A DNA stretch of 64,000 bases. Source: Candidatus Dechloromonas phosphorivorans. GTDB lineage: Bacteria; Pseudomonadota; Gammaproteobacteria; Burkholderiales; Rhodocyclaceae. The notes under the pieces are model-generated. The model did no database searches. It was not told the DNA's origin and was given only the letters and a program-made list of their open reading frames with translations. Position 1 is the first letter of the stretch; each line of letters opens with the position of its first letter. The stretch lies in contig JADJMS010000022.1 of the NCBI GenBank assembly GCA_016709495.1, positions 1-64,000 of the forward strand, given 5' to 3'. Of the stretch, positions 18,658 through 28,736 are shown piece by piece. Both the position numbers and the translations under genes were made by a program.

Positions 18658-20897
18658 ATGTCCCGCCAAGGAATGACACTACGCGGCAAGCTGGTCGCGA
18701 TGACACTAGGGACCATTGCAGCATTGATCGTCCTCTTCGCCGTTCTTCTGATCAATGGCAAAAGCCAGATGCTGGGCGACCGCCAGGACAAGGTACGAAA
18801 TCTTGTCGAGGTTGCCCACGCCACTGTCGCCCACTACGAGCAGGAAGCTCGTGCCGGCAGGCTTTCGGTTGAGGATGCCAAAAAAGCAGCAATGAATGCG
18901 GTCAAAGCCATGCGCTATGACAAGGTTGAGTATTTCTGGATCAACGACCTGACTGATCTGATGGTCATGCACCCAATCAAGCCCGAACTGGATGGCAAGA
19001 AGCTAGACCAACTCAAGGACAAGAACGGCAAATTCCTGTTTTCCGAATTCAATAAGGTAGTCAAGGCGCAAGGCGCCGGATTTGTCGATTACCTTTGGCC
19101 AAACCAGGTTCTGAAGAAGGTGTTCCAAAAATTTCCTACGTCCAGGGCTTTGAGCCTTGGGGCTGGGTCATCGGTTCAGGCATTTATATTGATGATGTCG
19201 ATGCCAAGTTCCGAACCGACGCTATCAAGTTGCTGCTCTGGGGTATAGGAATTGGCGGTTTTGTTGCCATCTCGCTGTTACTGCTTTCACGCAACATTAT
19301 CAAAACACTGGGCGGCGATCCAAGCTTGGCCTCTGAAGTGACTCGCCGTATCGCCGCCGGTGATCTGGCAACACCTGTACATTGCGAAGCCGGCGACAAG
19401 GACAGCCTGCTGGCCAACATCGGTACCATGCAGGAAACTCTGCGCAACATGATTTCCAGCATTATCGGCAATGCCGAACGCGTTTCCACGGCAGCCGATC
19501 AATTACTGCATGCCTCGGAAGAAGTTGCCGACCGCGCCCGCCAGCAGAGCGATGCCGCGTCATCAATGGCCGCCTCGGTTGAAGAAATGGCGGTCAGCAT
19601 TGATCAAGTGAAGGAAAACGCCGGCGAAGCACATGGCATTTCTCAGGAAGCCGGCGCCATTTCGGAAGAAGGTGCGGCGGTTATCCATAACGCAGCTACT
19701 GAAATGCGCAAAATTTCGGATGCGGTGCAATCCTCGTCAGCGATTGTTGAAGACCTGGGCAAGCAGTCTGACCAGATCACCTCCATCGTCAACACCATCA
19801 AGGAAATTGCCGATCAGACCAACCTGCTCGCGCTGAATGCCGCCATTGAAGCAGCCCGTGCCGGCGAACAAGGCCGTGGTTTTGCCGTGGTGGCTGACGA
19901 AGTCCGCAAACTGGCCGAACGCACCAGCCTCTCGACCACTGAAATTGGCGGCATGGTGTCAAAGATTCAGAATGGAACTCGCAGCGCCGTCAGCAGCATG
20001 CAGGCTGGCGTTTCTCAGGTCAGCAAGTACAAAGGCTGGCCGTTTGTTTGACGTCCGCGGGGGGGCCGGGGGCGCCCGGGACGGGCCGAGGCCGCCCCGG
20101 GCAGCGGGCGGGGGAAGGGGTTCGCGGCGGCGGGCGGGGGCGCCGGCGCCCCGCGGGGCGGGCGGGGGACGGCCCCGGCGCGGGGGGGAACGCGGGGACC
20201 GCCCGGAAACGCCGGGGCGCGCGACACTGTCACGCCAGCAGCCCTTCCATCCAGCGCGCGGCCGGGGGGGGCGGGGGCGGCGGGGGGGGGGGCGCGGGGG
20301 GGGGGGGGGGGGCGGCGGCGGGCGCGGGGGCGGCCGGCGGGGGCGGGGGGGGCGGGCGGGGGGGGGGGCCGGGGGGCGCGGGGGGGGGGGGGGCGGGGGG
20401 GGGGCGGGGGGGGGCGGGGGGGGGGGGCGCCGGGGGGGGGGGGGGGCCCCGGGGGGAGGGGGGGGGGGGGGGCGGGGGGGGGGGCGGGGGGGGGGGGGGC
20501 GGGCGGGGGGGGGGGGGGGGCGGGGGGCGGGGGGGGCGGGGGGGGGGGGGGGGGCGGCGGGGGCGGGCGCGGGGGGGGGGGGGGCCCCGCGGCAGCGGGG
20601 AAGGCTACACTTACCTGTCCGAATTTCCGGGGCCGGCTCTCACCAGCCAACCAGGCTGCCGAGTCGATCAACCGCATTCGTGATGGCGCGGCGCGGGTAA
20701 CGGTTGTTGTAAATGGCATTTCTGATTCAATTGCCGAGCAAAGTGCTGCCGGCAACCAGATAGCCCATCAACTTGAAACCATTGCCCAGATGTCGGAAGA
20801 AAGTGCGATTGCTGTACGCCATACGGCCGATGCAGCACGCACGCTGCACACGCTCTCAGCCTCGCTGCATGAAACCGTGGCGCGTTTCAAAACCTGA
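18658..20897 (+). CDS. Methyl-accepting chemotaxis protein, frameshifted and interrupted by a G-rich tract
   Basis: Starts MSRQGMTLRGKLVAMTLG behind AAAAGGAGGG. Membrane helix (about 10-32), then a single-Cache (sCache_2-like) periplasmic domain with YFWINDLTDLMVMHP and GFVDYLWP. The frame slips at about 19090-19130 (WPNQ to GSEEGVPKISYVQGFEPWGW). A second helix (LLLWGIGIGGFVAISLLLL), HAMP and the cytoplasmic signalling domain follow; the hairpin tip is IVNTIKEIADQTNLLALNAA. After VSSMQAGVSQVSK (20027) comes about 570 bp of mostly G, and only at about 20650 does MCP sequence resume (QAAESINRIRDGAARV) to the TGA at 20897. A normal protein needs only a few residues between these points, so the tract is an insertion or an assembly error. 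The ligand is unknown. No che genes are nearby. Confidence 0.85.
20053..20600 (+). other. G-rich low-complexity tract inside the chemotaxis receptor gene
   Basis: About 550 bp composed almost wholly of G runs broken by single Cs on the plus strand. Between about 20265 and 20590 nearly every base is G or C, with G greatly in excess. A short island of ordinary sequence lies at about 20220-20260. It splits a conserved coding region. The composition is unlike anything else in the window and resembles no-signal G calls or a badly filled gap. The glycine-rich and proline-rich frames that cross it are not genes. Confidence 0.85.
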
Positions 20898-20919
20898 GTC
20901 GGCATCAAGTTAGCTAAAC

Positions 20920-20949
20920 AATGGGAGGCTTTTGCGCCTCCCATTTTTA
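20920..20949. terminator. Bidirectional terminator between MCP gene and moaE
   Basis: AATGGGAGGC (20920-20929), loop TTTTGC, GCCTCCCATT (20936-20945), then TTTA. The 3' side touches the moaE stop codon (20947-20949), and the mirror image serves moaE. Confidence 0.85.
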
Positions 20950-21399
20950 TTTCTGCCAGCGCGTCGCCGCTGAGTCGTCACTATCACGGGCATCGACCCA
21001 GCGCGCGCCTTCCGGCGTCGCTTCACGCTTCCAGAACGGGGCGCGGGTTTTCAAGTAATCCATGATGAATTCGCAGGCGGCAAAAGCTTCGCCACGGTGC
21101 GCACTGGTCACTGCAACCAGCACGATCTGGTCGCAAGGCCGGAGCGGGCCGACGCGATGGATGACCAAGGAGTCGTAGATTTCCCAGCGGCTCTTGGCCT
21201 CACAGACAATTTCTTCCAGCGCCTTTTCGGTCATGCCCGGATAGTGCTCCAAGGTCATTTCCGAAACACTGCTCCCATCGTTGATGTCGCGTACCAGGCC
21301 GACAAAACTGGCCAGCGCGCCGACGCGGGCATCACCAGCACGCAGGGCGGCGAGTTCACTGCCGAGATCGAAATCAGCTTCCTGAATGCGAACTGTCAC
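20947..21399 (-). CDS. moaE: Molybdopterin synthase catalytic subunit MoaE
   Basis: 150 residues from a GTG start that follows a strong GGAGG site; the longer frame reading upstream would run into moaD. MoaE transfers sulfur from the MoaD thiocarboxylate to cyclic pyranopterin monophosphate, forming molybdopterin. Seen here: GALASFVGLVRDIN, LEHYPGMTEKAL, the catalytic region HRVGPLRPCDQIVLVAV, SAHRGEAFAACEFIMDYLKTR and the conserved FWKRE, which contains the essential lysine. It starts 2 bp after the moaD stop, so the two subunits are coupled. moaA and moaC are not in the window. Confidence 0.95.
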   Translation of the reverse strand: MTVRIQEADFDLGSELAALRAGDARVGALASFVGLVRDINDGSSVSEMTLEHYPGMTEKALEEIVCEAKSRWEIYDSLVIHRVGPLRPCDQIVLVAVTSAHRGEAFAACEFIMDYLKTRAPFWKREATPEGARWVDARDSDDSAATRWQK

Positions 21400-21401
21400 G
21401 G

Positions 21402-21650
21402 TCAACCTCCAGTTACCGGCGGAAAAAATGCCACTTCGTCGCCATCCTTGATCGCGACTTCCGGCCCGGCCATTTCCTGATTGACGGCGCAACGCAGGTT
21501 TTTGGCACTGGCCAGTTTCTCCCTTCCCTGCCCGACCAGCAGATCGCGCAAGGCAGCAACTGTCGCAACTTCGGCTGGCAGATCGATTGTTTCACCGGCG
21601 CAGCCGAAAGCCTCGCGCAGACCGGCAAAGTAAAGGACTCGCACGCTCAT
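21402..21650 (-). CDS. moaD: Molybdopterin synthase sulfur carrier MoaD
   Basis: 82-residue ubiquitin-fold protein ending in PPVTGG. The terminal Gly-Gly is adenylated and thiocarboxylated to deliver sulfur to MoaE. The opening SVRVLYFAGLREAFG and DGDEVAFFPPV are family hallmarks. Its start overlaps the moeA stop by 4 bp (21647-21650), so moeA, moaD and moaE are translated in series. Confidence 0.95.
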   Translation of the reverse strand: MSVRVLYFAGLREAFGCAGETIDLPAEVATVAALRDLLVGQGREKLASAKNLRCAVNQEMAGPEVAIKDGDEVAFFPPVTGG

Positions 21651-22852
21651 GACAGCAGTTCCGAATACGGTACAAAGCGCACGCTATCGCCCTTGTTAAT
21701 CGCCAAGCTTGGCCGGTTCATGACCAGACCATCGCCCCAGCACAGGGAAGTCACCACGCCAGCCCCCTGATTCGGGTGGAGATCAACGCCACCACTTTCG
21801 TTCATCCGGGCGCGCAGGAATTCAGCACGAACATCCGGGCGCAGCCAGTCAAAATCGGCACGAAGATTGAAAGTGCGCGGCGTGACATTGGCGACACCTT
21901 GCAGGCGCAACACGAAGGGACGAACCATGATCAGGAAGGTCACAATCGCCGACACCGGATTGCCCGGCAGGCCGATGAACCAGGCCTTGCCACCTTCACG
22001 GCGCACCTCGCCAAAAGCCAGCGGCTTGCCCGGTTTGATGGCGATTTTCCACATATCGAGCTGCCCTTCGGCTTCGACCGCCGGTTTGACATGGTCTTCC
22101 TCGCCGACGGAAACACCGCCGCTGGTGATGATCAGATCGTTATCGCTGGCCGCGCTGCGCAAGGCATCGCGAGTTGATTCCAGATTGTCCGGCACCGTGC
22201 CGAGATCGCGCACTTCGCAGCCCAGGCCTTCGAGCAAGGCACGCAACGCGTAGCGGTTGGAGTTGTAGATGGCGCCCGGCGGCAATGGCTCGCCCGGTTG
22301 CACCAGTTCGTCGCCGGTAAAGAAAACACCAACGCGCAGGCGGCGATAGACCGGCAGTTCCGGCAAACCGGCAGAAGCAGCCAGCGCTATATCCTGCGGG
22401 CGGAGTTTGATGCCGGCTTCGAGAATTTGATCGCCAACTGCGATGTCTTCACCGGCGCGGCGGATGTTTTCGTTGGCGCGCGGCACATGGTTGATCACCA
22501 CGCCATTTTCGCCATGCTCGCAGCGTTCCTGCATCACCACGGCATCAGCACCGACCGGCACCGGGGCGCCGGTGAAAATTCGGGCGGCTGTACCGGGCTG
22601 CAAGGGCGTGCCGACTGTGCCGGCGGGAATACGCTGGCTGACTGGCAGGCAAACGCCGGCAGCGCTTACATCGGCAAGACGCACGGCGTAACCATCCATC
22701 GCCGAGTTGTCGAGCGGCGGCGAGGCGACGGTGGATTGCTGTGGCACGGCCAAAACTCGTCCGGCGGCAGCCGTCAGCGGCAAAGAGCGGATTTCCTCCA
22801 CCGCTTGGGCGGCGGAAAGCAATTTTTCAAGGGCTTGTTCAAAACTCAGCAT
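21647..22852 (-). CDS. moeA: Molybdopterin molybdenumtransferase MoeA
   Basis: 401 residues, full length. Inserts molybdate into adenylylated molybdopterin. The N-terminal PLDNSAMDGYAV and PVPVGADAVVMQE, the middle DELVQPGEPLPPGAIYNSN, the MPT-binding TSGGVSVGEEDHVK and GLPGNPVSA, and the C-terminal beta-barrel domain (RAEFLRARM) are all present. It overlaps mobB by 7 bp upstream and moaD downstream, forming a mobB-moeA-moaD-moaE operon for cofactor supply to molybdoenzymes encoded elsewhere. Confidence 0.96.
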   Translation of the reverse strand: MLSFEQALEKLLSAAQAVEEIRSLPLTAAAGRVLAVPQQSTVASPPLDNSAMDGYAVRLADVSAAGVCLPVSQRIPAGTVGTPLQPGTAARIFTGAPVPVGADAVVMQERCEHGENGVVINHVPRANENIRRAGEDIAVGDQILEAGIKLRPQDIALAASAGLPELPVYRRLRVGVFFTGDELVQPGEPLPPGAIYNSNRYALRALLEGLGCEVRDLGTVPDNLESTRDALRSAASDNDLIITSGGVSVGEEDHVKPAVEAEGQLDMWKIAIKPGKPLAFGEVRREGGKAWFIGLPGNPVSAIVTFLIMVRPFVLRLQGVANVTPRTFNLRADFDWLRPDVRAEFLRARMNESGGVDLHPNQGAGVVTSLCWGDGLVMNRPSLAINKGDSVRFVPYSELLS

Positions 22853-23352
22853 GGGCGCTCCTGCAATTGGAGGTAATTCATTACAAAATCGGCCATCGCA
22901 CCGACATCATTCAAGGGCAATTTGGGCAACGTGGTTTCGATCCCATCATCGGTGGCCAGCGCGACAATGTCACTACGTTCGGGGAAGAGCGGCGGCTTGC
23001 CGTTTTCCGGGCGATAGACTTCCAGCTTGGGCACCGGTTCCTGTTTGAAGCCTTCGATCAGGACGAGATCGCAAGGGGCAAGCCGTGAAATCAGCTCATC
23101 GAGCGAGATTTCGCCTTCGTCACGACGCTCGTGCATCAAGGCCCAGCGGTCGTTGCACGAAAGTAGCACTTCAGTCGCCCCGGCTTCGCGATGGCGATAG
23201 GAATCCTTGCCCGGCCGGTCGATATCAAAACCGTGGTGGGCGTGCTTGATGACTGACACTTTGAGGCCGCGAGCAGTGAATTGGGGAATCAGCTTTTCCA
23301 GCAGGGTTGTCTTGCCGGAGCCGGAATAGCCGGCAATGCCAAATACTTTCAT
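22846..23352 (-). CDS. mobB: Molybdopterin-guanine dinucleotide biosynthesis protein MobB
   Basis: 168-residue GTP-binding protein with Walker A GYSGSGKTT at the N-terminus, then VSVIKHAHHGFDIDRPGKDSYRH characteristic of MobB, and DLVLIEGFK. It assists MobA in attaching GMP to molybdopterin, making the bis-MGD cofactor of enzymes such as nitrate or DMSO reductases. First gene of the moco operon. It starts 17 bp downstream of the ATP-grasp gene on the same strand, so all may share a transcript. Confidence 0.94.
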   Translation of the reverse strand: MKVFGIAGYSGSGKTTLLEKLIPQFTARGLKVSVIKHAHHGFDIDRPGKDSYRHREAGATEVLLSCNDRWALMHERRDEGEISLDELISRLAPCDLVLIEGFKQEPVPKLEVYRPENGKPPLFPERSDIVALATDDGIETTLPKLPLNDVGAMADFVMNYLQLQERPC

Positions 23353-23369
23353 CGTTAAACTTTACGTAA

Positions 23370-24503
23370 TCAATCGACAAAAACCGGGGCAAAACCGCCG
23401 CCGGGGGTACGGAAATTGGTGGTTTGGCCTTGATAGAGACGGGCAGCCAACAGTTGAACATGAGCCTGATAGACGTAGGCGCGGATGTCGGCTTTCATTA
23501 ACTGCACTTGTTCTTGAACAACGACTTGGTGTTCAGAGGGCGGCACGACCTCCTGGGCAATGTAGCCGCCGTGCAGGATCTCTTCAAAGACCCGTTTGGT
23601 CAGTTTGTCACCGCGGTAGGCGGCGCGACTGCCGAAACCAGCGGGTGGTTTGAAGAACCAGCGTTTGCGCTCGGACCAGAAACGTTCACCATCTTCGGGT
23701 TGAACCATCACCGTGCGCGGAATGCCCTTGAGCAGAATTTGGCGTGTCGCATCCGGCACCCCCATTTCCAACAATGCAGCTTCGTCAGATAGTTGCATCA
23801 GGTTGCGCTTGTCGGCGTACAGCGCGTGGGCGCGGGGATGCGGCGTCAACACCACACCACCGGCTTCAAAAACCGAGCGAATTTCGGCGTTGACCGTAAC
23901 ATCCAGTGAAAAATCAGTCAGCCGGTTGTAGATCATGTCGACTGGCTTCCCCTCATGCATCAGTTGATTGCCTAGGCGAGTGAAATCAGACGGATCAGCG
24001 ACCACGGCATCAATCCCGTTGGCGGCAAAGAGTTGGCGGAAGAGTTCAAATTCCGGCGCCAGAAATTGTTCGCCCGGCTTTTCATCAACGATAGCGATGC
24101 GCTTGAGCGGTGCGTCTCCGCGCTCCAACCGCCATTCCTCACGGAACATGGTGACAAATTCCTGGCGCAGGCACTCGCCCTCCTCTGCTCGGCCACGCCC
24201 TGCCAACAGATAAACGTTGAGCAGGCCACCACCGGCGTTGGTGTTGATTTCAATCAGGCGCGGGCCATTTTCGGTCAGATGAAAGTCATAGCCATAAAAC
24301 ACGCCCTGCGCTTTAGCAGGACAACGGGCGATTTCCGGCGCACGGGCCAGCGCCCAGCTTTGAAAAGCCGGCAGGGCAATGACCGACTCGATAGCGCTAA
24401 TCAGCTCGTCGATCTGGTTGCGCATACCCGCACTGATCCGCAGCTCGGCATTGGAGAAAAACTGCGGCTGCGCCTGGCGCATTTGCTCGAAAATTTGATT
24501 CAT
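23370..24503 (-). CDS. Uncharacterised ATP-grasp-like protein
   Basis: 377 residues, starting at ATG 24503 that overlaps the dinG stop (ATGA). It resembles a family of uncharacterised proteins related to glutathione synthetase/ATP-grasp enzymes: LIEINTNAGGGL in the N-terminal third, NRLTDF, GVVLTPHPRAHALYADKRNL in the middle, then KRWFFKPPAGFGSRAAYRG (nucleotide-binding lysine and glycine-rich loop) and a C-terminal VQLMKADIRAYV. Such enzymes ligate a carboxylate to an amine or thiol using ATP. No substrate can be named. Intact frame between dinG and mobB, same strand and tightly spaced, so it is probably a house-keeping operon member. Confidence 0.7.
   Translation of the reverse strand: MNQIFEQMRQAQPQFFSNAELRISAGMRNQIDELISAIESVIALPAFQSWALARAPEIARCPAKAQGVFYGYDFHLTENGPRLIEINTNAGGGLLNVYLLAGRGRAEEGECLRQEFVTMFREEWRLERGDAPLKRIAIVDEKPGEQFLAPEFELFRQLFAANGIDAVVADPSDFTRLGNQLMHEGKPVDMIYNRLTDFSLDVTVNAEIRSVFEAGGVVLTPHPRAHALYADKRNLMQLSDEAALLEMGVPDATRQILLKGIPRTVMVQPEDGERFWSERKRWFFKPPAGFGSRAAYRGDKLTKRVFEEILHGGYIAQEVVPPSEHQVVVQEQVQLMKADIRAYVYQAHVQLLAARLYQGQTTNFRTPGGGFAPVFVD
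23889..23900 (+). repeat. Dispersed 12-mer GTTGACCGTAAC, copy 3
   Basis: Exact copy, inside the ATP-grasp-like gene. On the coding strand it is read V-T-V-N, a different frame from copies 2 and 4. Confidence 0.6.
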
Positions 24504-26426
24504 CGGCTGGCGAAGAAATTGATTACGTCGGAAAGTTCTTTGGTGCGCTTCATGGGAGGCAGACTTTGCCACACGCGACGACCATATGGCTTTGATAGAA
24601 GTCGTGGATCGCAAATCATCAGCACACCGCGATCCGTTTCGTCACGAATCAAGCGCCCGGCTCCCTGCTTGACGTTGATAACAGCGCGTGGCAACTGGTA
24701 TTCCATGAAGGCATTGCGCCCCTGCTGTTTCATCTGCTCGATGCGCGCCGAGAGCACCGGATCATCGGGCGGCGCGAAGGGGATCTTGTCGATGACGACC
24801 AGCGACAGCGCCTCGCCGCGCACATCGACGCCTTCCCAGAAGCTCTGGCTGCCGACCAATACAGCATTTCCCAGGTGACGGAAGCGTTCCAGCAATTCGT
24901 TTTTGCTACCCTCGCCCTGCATCAGCAGCGGCAAGTCATGGCCTTCGTCTTCCAGCCGTGCCTTGATCAGTTCGTGCGTGCGGCGCATGGCGCGTAGGCT
25001 GGTGCACAGAAAAAACGTCCCTCCCCCCGCTGCGATCACCGCCGGAAAAGCGGCATCGACCACGGCATCGGTATAGCCGTAGGAATTCGGTTCCGGCATG
25101 CCGAGCGGTGCGTAAAGCATGGCCTGCGTGCCATAGTCGAATGGGCTTTCCCAACAGGCTGAATCCGGCTCGCCAAGGCCGAGTTCGCTGCAGTAATGGT
25201 GAAACTTGCCCTGCACCGCTAAAGTAGCCGAGGTAAAAATCCAGGCACGCGGGTGGCCGCCCATCTGTTTTTTGAAAATCTCAGCGACATCAAGCGGCGT
25301 TGAATTGAGTTGCAGGGAATGGGTAAAGGCTTCCGCCCAGCGCACGTAGCCGTCGGCGCCCGTTTTTTGCCAGGCAGCCAATCGCTGCACCAGTTCCAGC
25401 GCACGTTGCCAGCATTTTTCCAAGCCTTCGGCGCGTTCAGCCTGGGTTTCGAGCAGCGCGGCAAAGCTGGTGATCTCATCGGCCAACAGCTTCAGGGCCG
25501 GCAAAAATTCAGTCTTTTCCAGCAGTTGACCGTAACTGAAGCGCCCGGCATCCAGACCAACCGCCAAACGTAAATCCTTGGCGATTTTTTCCAGTTGTTT
25601 ACTGGCGATGGGCAGATCGAGGCAGTCACGGGCATTGGTCATGCCTTCGGTGCGTGCATCGCGGGCGAGATCGAGCACCTGAGCCGTTGAAATACTGTCG
25701 CCAAAAAATAGCGTGGCGACTTCCGGCAACTGGTGGGCTTCGTCGAAAATAACCGTGTTGCAGGCGGGCAGCAACTCAGCCATGCCTTCATCGCGCAACA
25801 TCACATCGGCAAAGAACAGGTGATGATTAACCACCACCAGATCAGCCGCCATCGCCTCGCGCCGGGCCAGCATGACGAAGCATTCCTTGTAATTCGGGCA
25901 ATCCTGGCCGAGGCAGTTTTCGCGCGTTGAAGTGGCGTGGTTCCACACTGGCGAAGTTTCCGAAACCTCGATGCACTTCGGCCTTGTCGCCGCTTTGCGT
26001 CACTTTGGCAAAGTTTGAAATACGCCGCGCATCGGCCGCATCTTCGCGCGTCAGAAAGCGCCCTTCGGCCAGTGCGTTTTGCAAATGGTAAGGGCAAACG
26101 TAATTGGCTCGCCCTTTTAGGAAAGCAATTTTGACCGGCGCTTTCAGCGCATCACGCACCATCGGCAGGTCTTTGTTGAACAACTGATCCTGTAGCGTTT
26201 TGGTGCCGGTGGAAACGATCACCTTGCCGCCGGATTTGAGCGCGGGAACAAGATAAGCGAAGGTCTTGCCCGTCCCGGTACCCGCTTCGGCGATGAATAC
26301 CGACTGGCTGTTGATGGCGGCGGCAATGCGCTCGGCCATCTCTACCTGCTGCTCACGCACGCGATAACCGCCAATAGCCTGAGCCAGCGGCCCGTCAGGG
26401 GAAAATATTTCGGGAAGGGAAGACAA
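24500..26426 (-). CDS. ATP-dependent DNA helicase, DinG/YoaA family (frameshifted)
   Basis: About 640 residues. Superfamily 2, XPD-like 5'-3' helicase that unwinds R-loops and damaged or D-looped DNA. Walker A EAGTGTGKTFAYLVP is at about residue 45-60. The four cysteines expected for the Fe-S cluster occur as ANYVCPYHL and CLGQDCPNYKEC. The DEAH box is VIFDEAHQLPE. Helicase motifs IV-VI appear as FLCTSLRAMRRTHELI, GSQSFWEGVDV and QGAGRLIRDETDRG. The frame slips at about 25970 between KAEVH and EVSETSPVWNHATS. The stop overlaps the start of the ATP-grasp gene (ATGA). Confidence 0.88.
25525..25536 (+). repeat. Dispersed 12-mer GTTGACCGTAAC, copy 4
   Basis: Exact copy inside the dinG-like gene. 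On the coding strand it falls within S-Y-G-Q-L, a third reading frame. Confidence 0.6.
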
Positions 26427-26486
26427 GGGGAAAGGCCTGAAAAGTGAGGGCGAATCTTAGCAGATGGCCCAAGCCGAAACGATTGC

Positions 26487-28728
26487 TCAGGACACTGTTT
26501 TGCCGGGTACGCCAAGCCATTTGAGCAAAGTAGCAAAAAGCAGATCGGGGTCCACTGGCTTGGTCAAAAAATCATTCATGCCGGCATCAATACACCTGGC
26601 ACGATCTTCGGCAAAAGCGTTGGCTGTCATCGCGATAATCGGCACAAAAGCATAGCCAGTTAATTGTCGGATGCAGGCAGTCGCTTCCACACCATCCATT
26701 TCCGGCATTTGCATATCCATCAGGATCAAGGCGTAATCATGCACTTCGGCCAACGCCAATGCTCGCTCACCATCAGCGGCAATGTCCACATGGAAACCAA
26801 TGACTTCACGCAGCAGTTCGAGTATCACCTCCTGGTTGATCCAGTCATCCTCGGCCACCAGAATCCGCGTCCCGCGATAATCGGCACGGAGGCACTGTTC
26901 TGCTTGCGCACCCAGGCTTGCAGAGTCCAAGGTTGCGTCGAACTGCTCGAAAGACTTGCTCAAAGCAATCGTAAAGGCGAAGCAACTTCCTTCGCCTGGC
27001 GTGCTGGTCAGCGTAATATCGCCACCCATCAAACGCACAAAACGCTGGCTAATGGTCAGTCCGAGGCCAGAACCACCATATTGCCGGGTCGTTGAGCCAT
27101 CTGCCTGCTCAAAGGGATTGAAAATTCTTTGTGCTGCCTCTGAGGAAATACCGATACCGCTATCGCTGACTTCGAAACGCAGCAGCATGCTGGCTTCCCT
27201 GTCTTCCAGCAAGTGGATCGCCACAGTGACACTCCCCTGCTCGGTAAACTTGATGGCATTGCCCACCAGATTTAGTAGCACTTGCTGCAGGCGCAACGCG
27301 TCGCCAAGCAAGGTCTGTTGCAGCATGTTGCGGTCAACCAAAAAACAGCTTTAAATTTTTACCCTCCGCCTTGCCGCTGACCAGGCTTTCCAAATGGCGC
27401 ATCAGCGCACCCAAGGTAAATTGGGTCGACTCAAGCGTCATCTGCTCAGCATCCATCTTGGAAAGATCAAGAATATCGTTCAACAGTTGCAAGAGATGAT
27501 TGGCGGCATGGCTGATTTTGCCCAACTTGTCCTGCTGACCAGGGTCGTTGTTGTTGCGCCCCAGCATGTGAGTCAAGCCGATGATGGCATTCATCGGCGT
27601 GCGCAGTTCGTGACTCATATTGGCAATAAACTGACTCTTGCTACGATTCGCTATCTCCGCCAGATTTCCAGCCTTGCTTAATTCGGCATTGCGTATCGTC
27701 AGTCGTTCGGTCAAACCATCCAGCACATTCACCACGGAACCAATTTCGCTGGACGACTCAATAGGGATTTCGCTGCCTGTGAGTTCAAACGCAGTTTTTT
27801 CGGCTCGTGCGCGCAATTTGGCCAACGGGCGCAAAATCCAGCGCAAGAAAAACACGCCTATCAAGATGCTCAGCACCGCTATCCCCAGCGCAATCAGTGT
27901 TGCACGTTGATTGGCCTGCGCCAACTGCAAAAAAGCCAGTTCGCTACTACTATCGACCACCAGCACATAGGCGTTATCAATCACCATGATCGGGAAATAC
28001 ACCCGGGTTTTGTGATGAATTTCATCATGCTGATAAACCGGAATTTTTTGGGCAAATGCCTCATTGATTGCCCGCATATCAACCACCCCAGCCGACGATG
28101 TACTTGCCGCCAAAACTTTGCCTTCCCGGGAAAACAAAGCGAGTTCTGCCCCAAGATTCTTACTGATTAGCTTGAGCAGTTCGGGCGTAATTCGCAGGCC
28201 TGCGGTCAGCACGCCAACCACTTTATCTTGATGGTATACCGGCTCAATGGCGCGCAGGGTCAATTGGCCCATTTCAACAGAACTCGAAATCGAACTGGCA
28301 CCAGAAAGGGCTTCGAATGCACCCCAGTTGGATGCAACTTGTATGGGTTCATCCTTTTCGTTGGTGCGATAAGCCATATTCTCATGCTTATCAATCGCCT
28401 CAAGAAAGGTCACGCTTGAATCCAACAACGCCCCATCGAGAATCTCACGAATGGCCGAAAAATTGTCTGGCGTTTTCAATTGGTCCAGATTGCGGCCCAA
28501 GCTATGGCGATGCACAGTGAGTCGAGCGGTGATTTGGGCCTGTGTATTTTGCGCTGCAATCAGGTTTTCCAGCGCCAAACTGATCGCATGTGCCTTTTCT
28601 TCCTCACGCTTGATCAAGGCTTGATGCAAGGAATCATTTGTCACCCAACTTGTCGCCCAATAGGACAAGACAGCCAACAGCGCAATCAGTAAAACCAGCG
28701 CGACAGTGATCGGGTTTTTAAGCTTCAT
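26487..28728 (-). CDS. Hybrid sensor histidine kinase (one homopolymer frameshift)
   Basis: About 746 residues. Membrane helix (8-30), periplasmic Cache-like sensor (about 35-265, with LRAIEPVYHQDKVVGVLTAG), second helix (277-298), HAMP (298-350), HisKA with phospho-acceptor His373 in MSHELRTPMN, HATPase_c (LLNLVGNAIKFTEQG, DSGIGIS, GGSGLGL) and a receiver domain (ILVAEDDWINQEV, phospho-acceptor Asp in LILMDMQMPEMDG, TKP lysine). The frame breaks at about 27342 in a run of six T on the coding strand (LKLFFG-stop); five T would read LKLFLVDRNML, restoring it. The gene starts 8 bp after a PstS-like secreted binding protein, so that protein may present a ligand to the sensor domain. Target unknown. 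Confidence 0.87.
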
Positions 28729-28736
28729 GGCATGGA

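Noticed and set aside
19837..20755. Glycine-rich and proline-rich open frames of 200-290 codons across the G-rich tract on both strands
   Set aside because: They exist only because GGN and CCN codons contain no stops. The flanks belong to the chemotaxis receptor gene, and the tract is probably an artefact.
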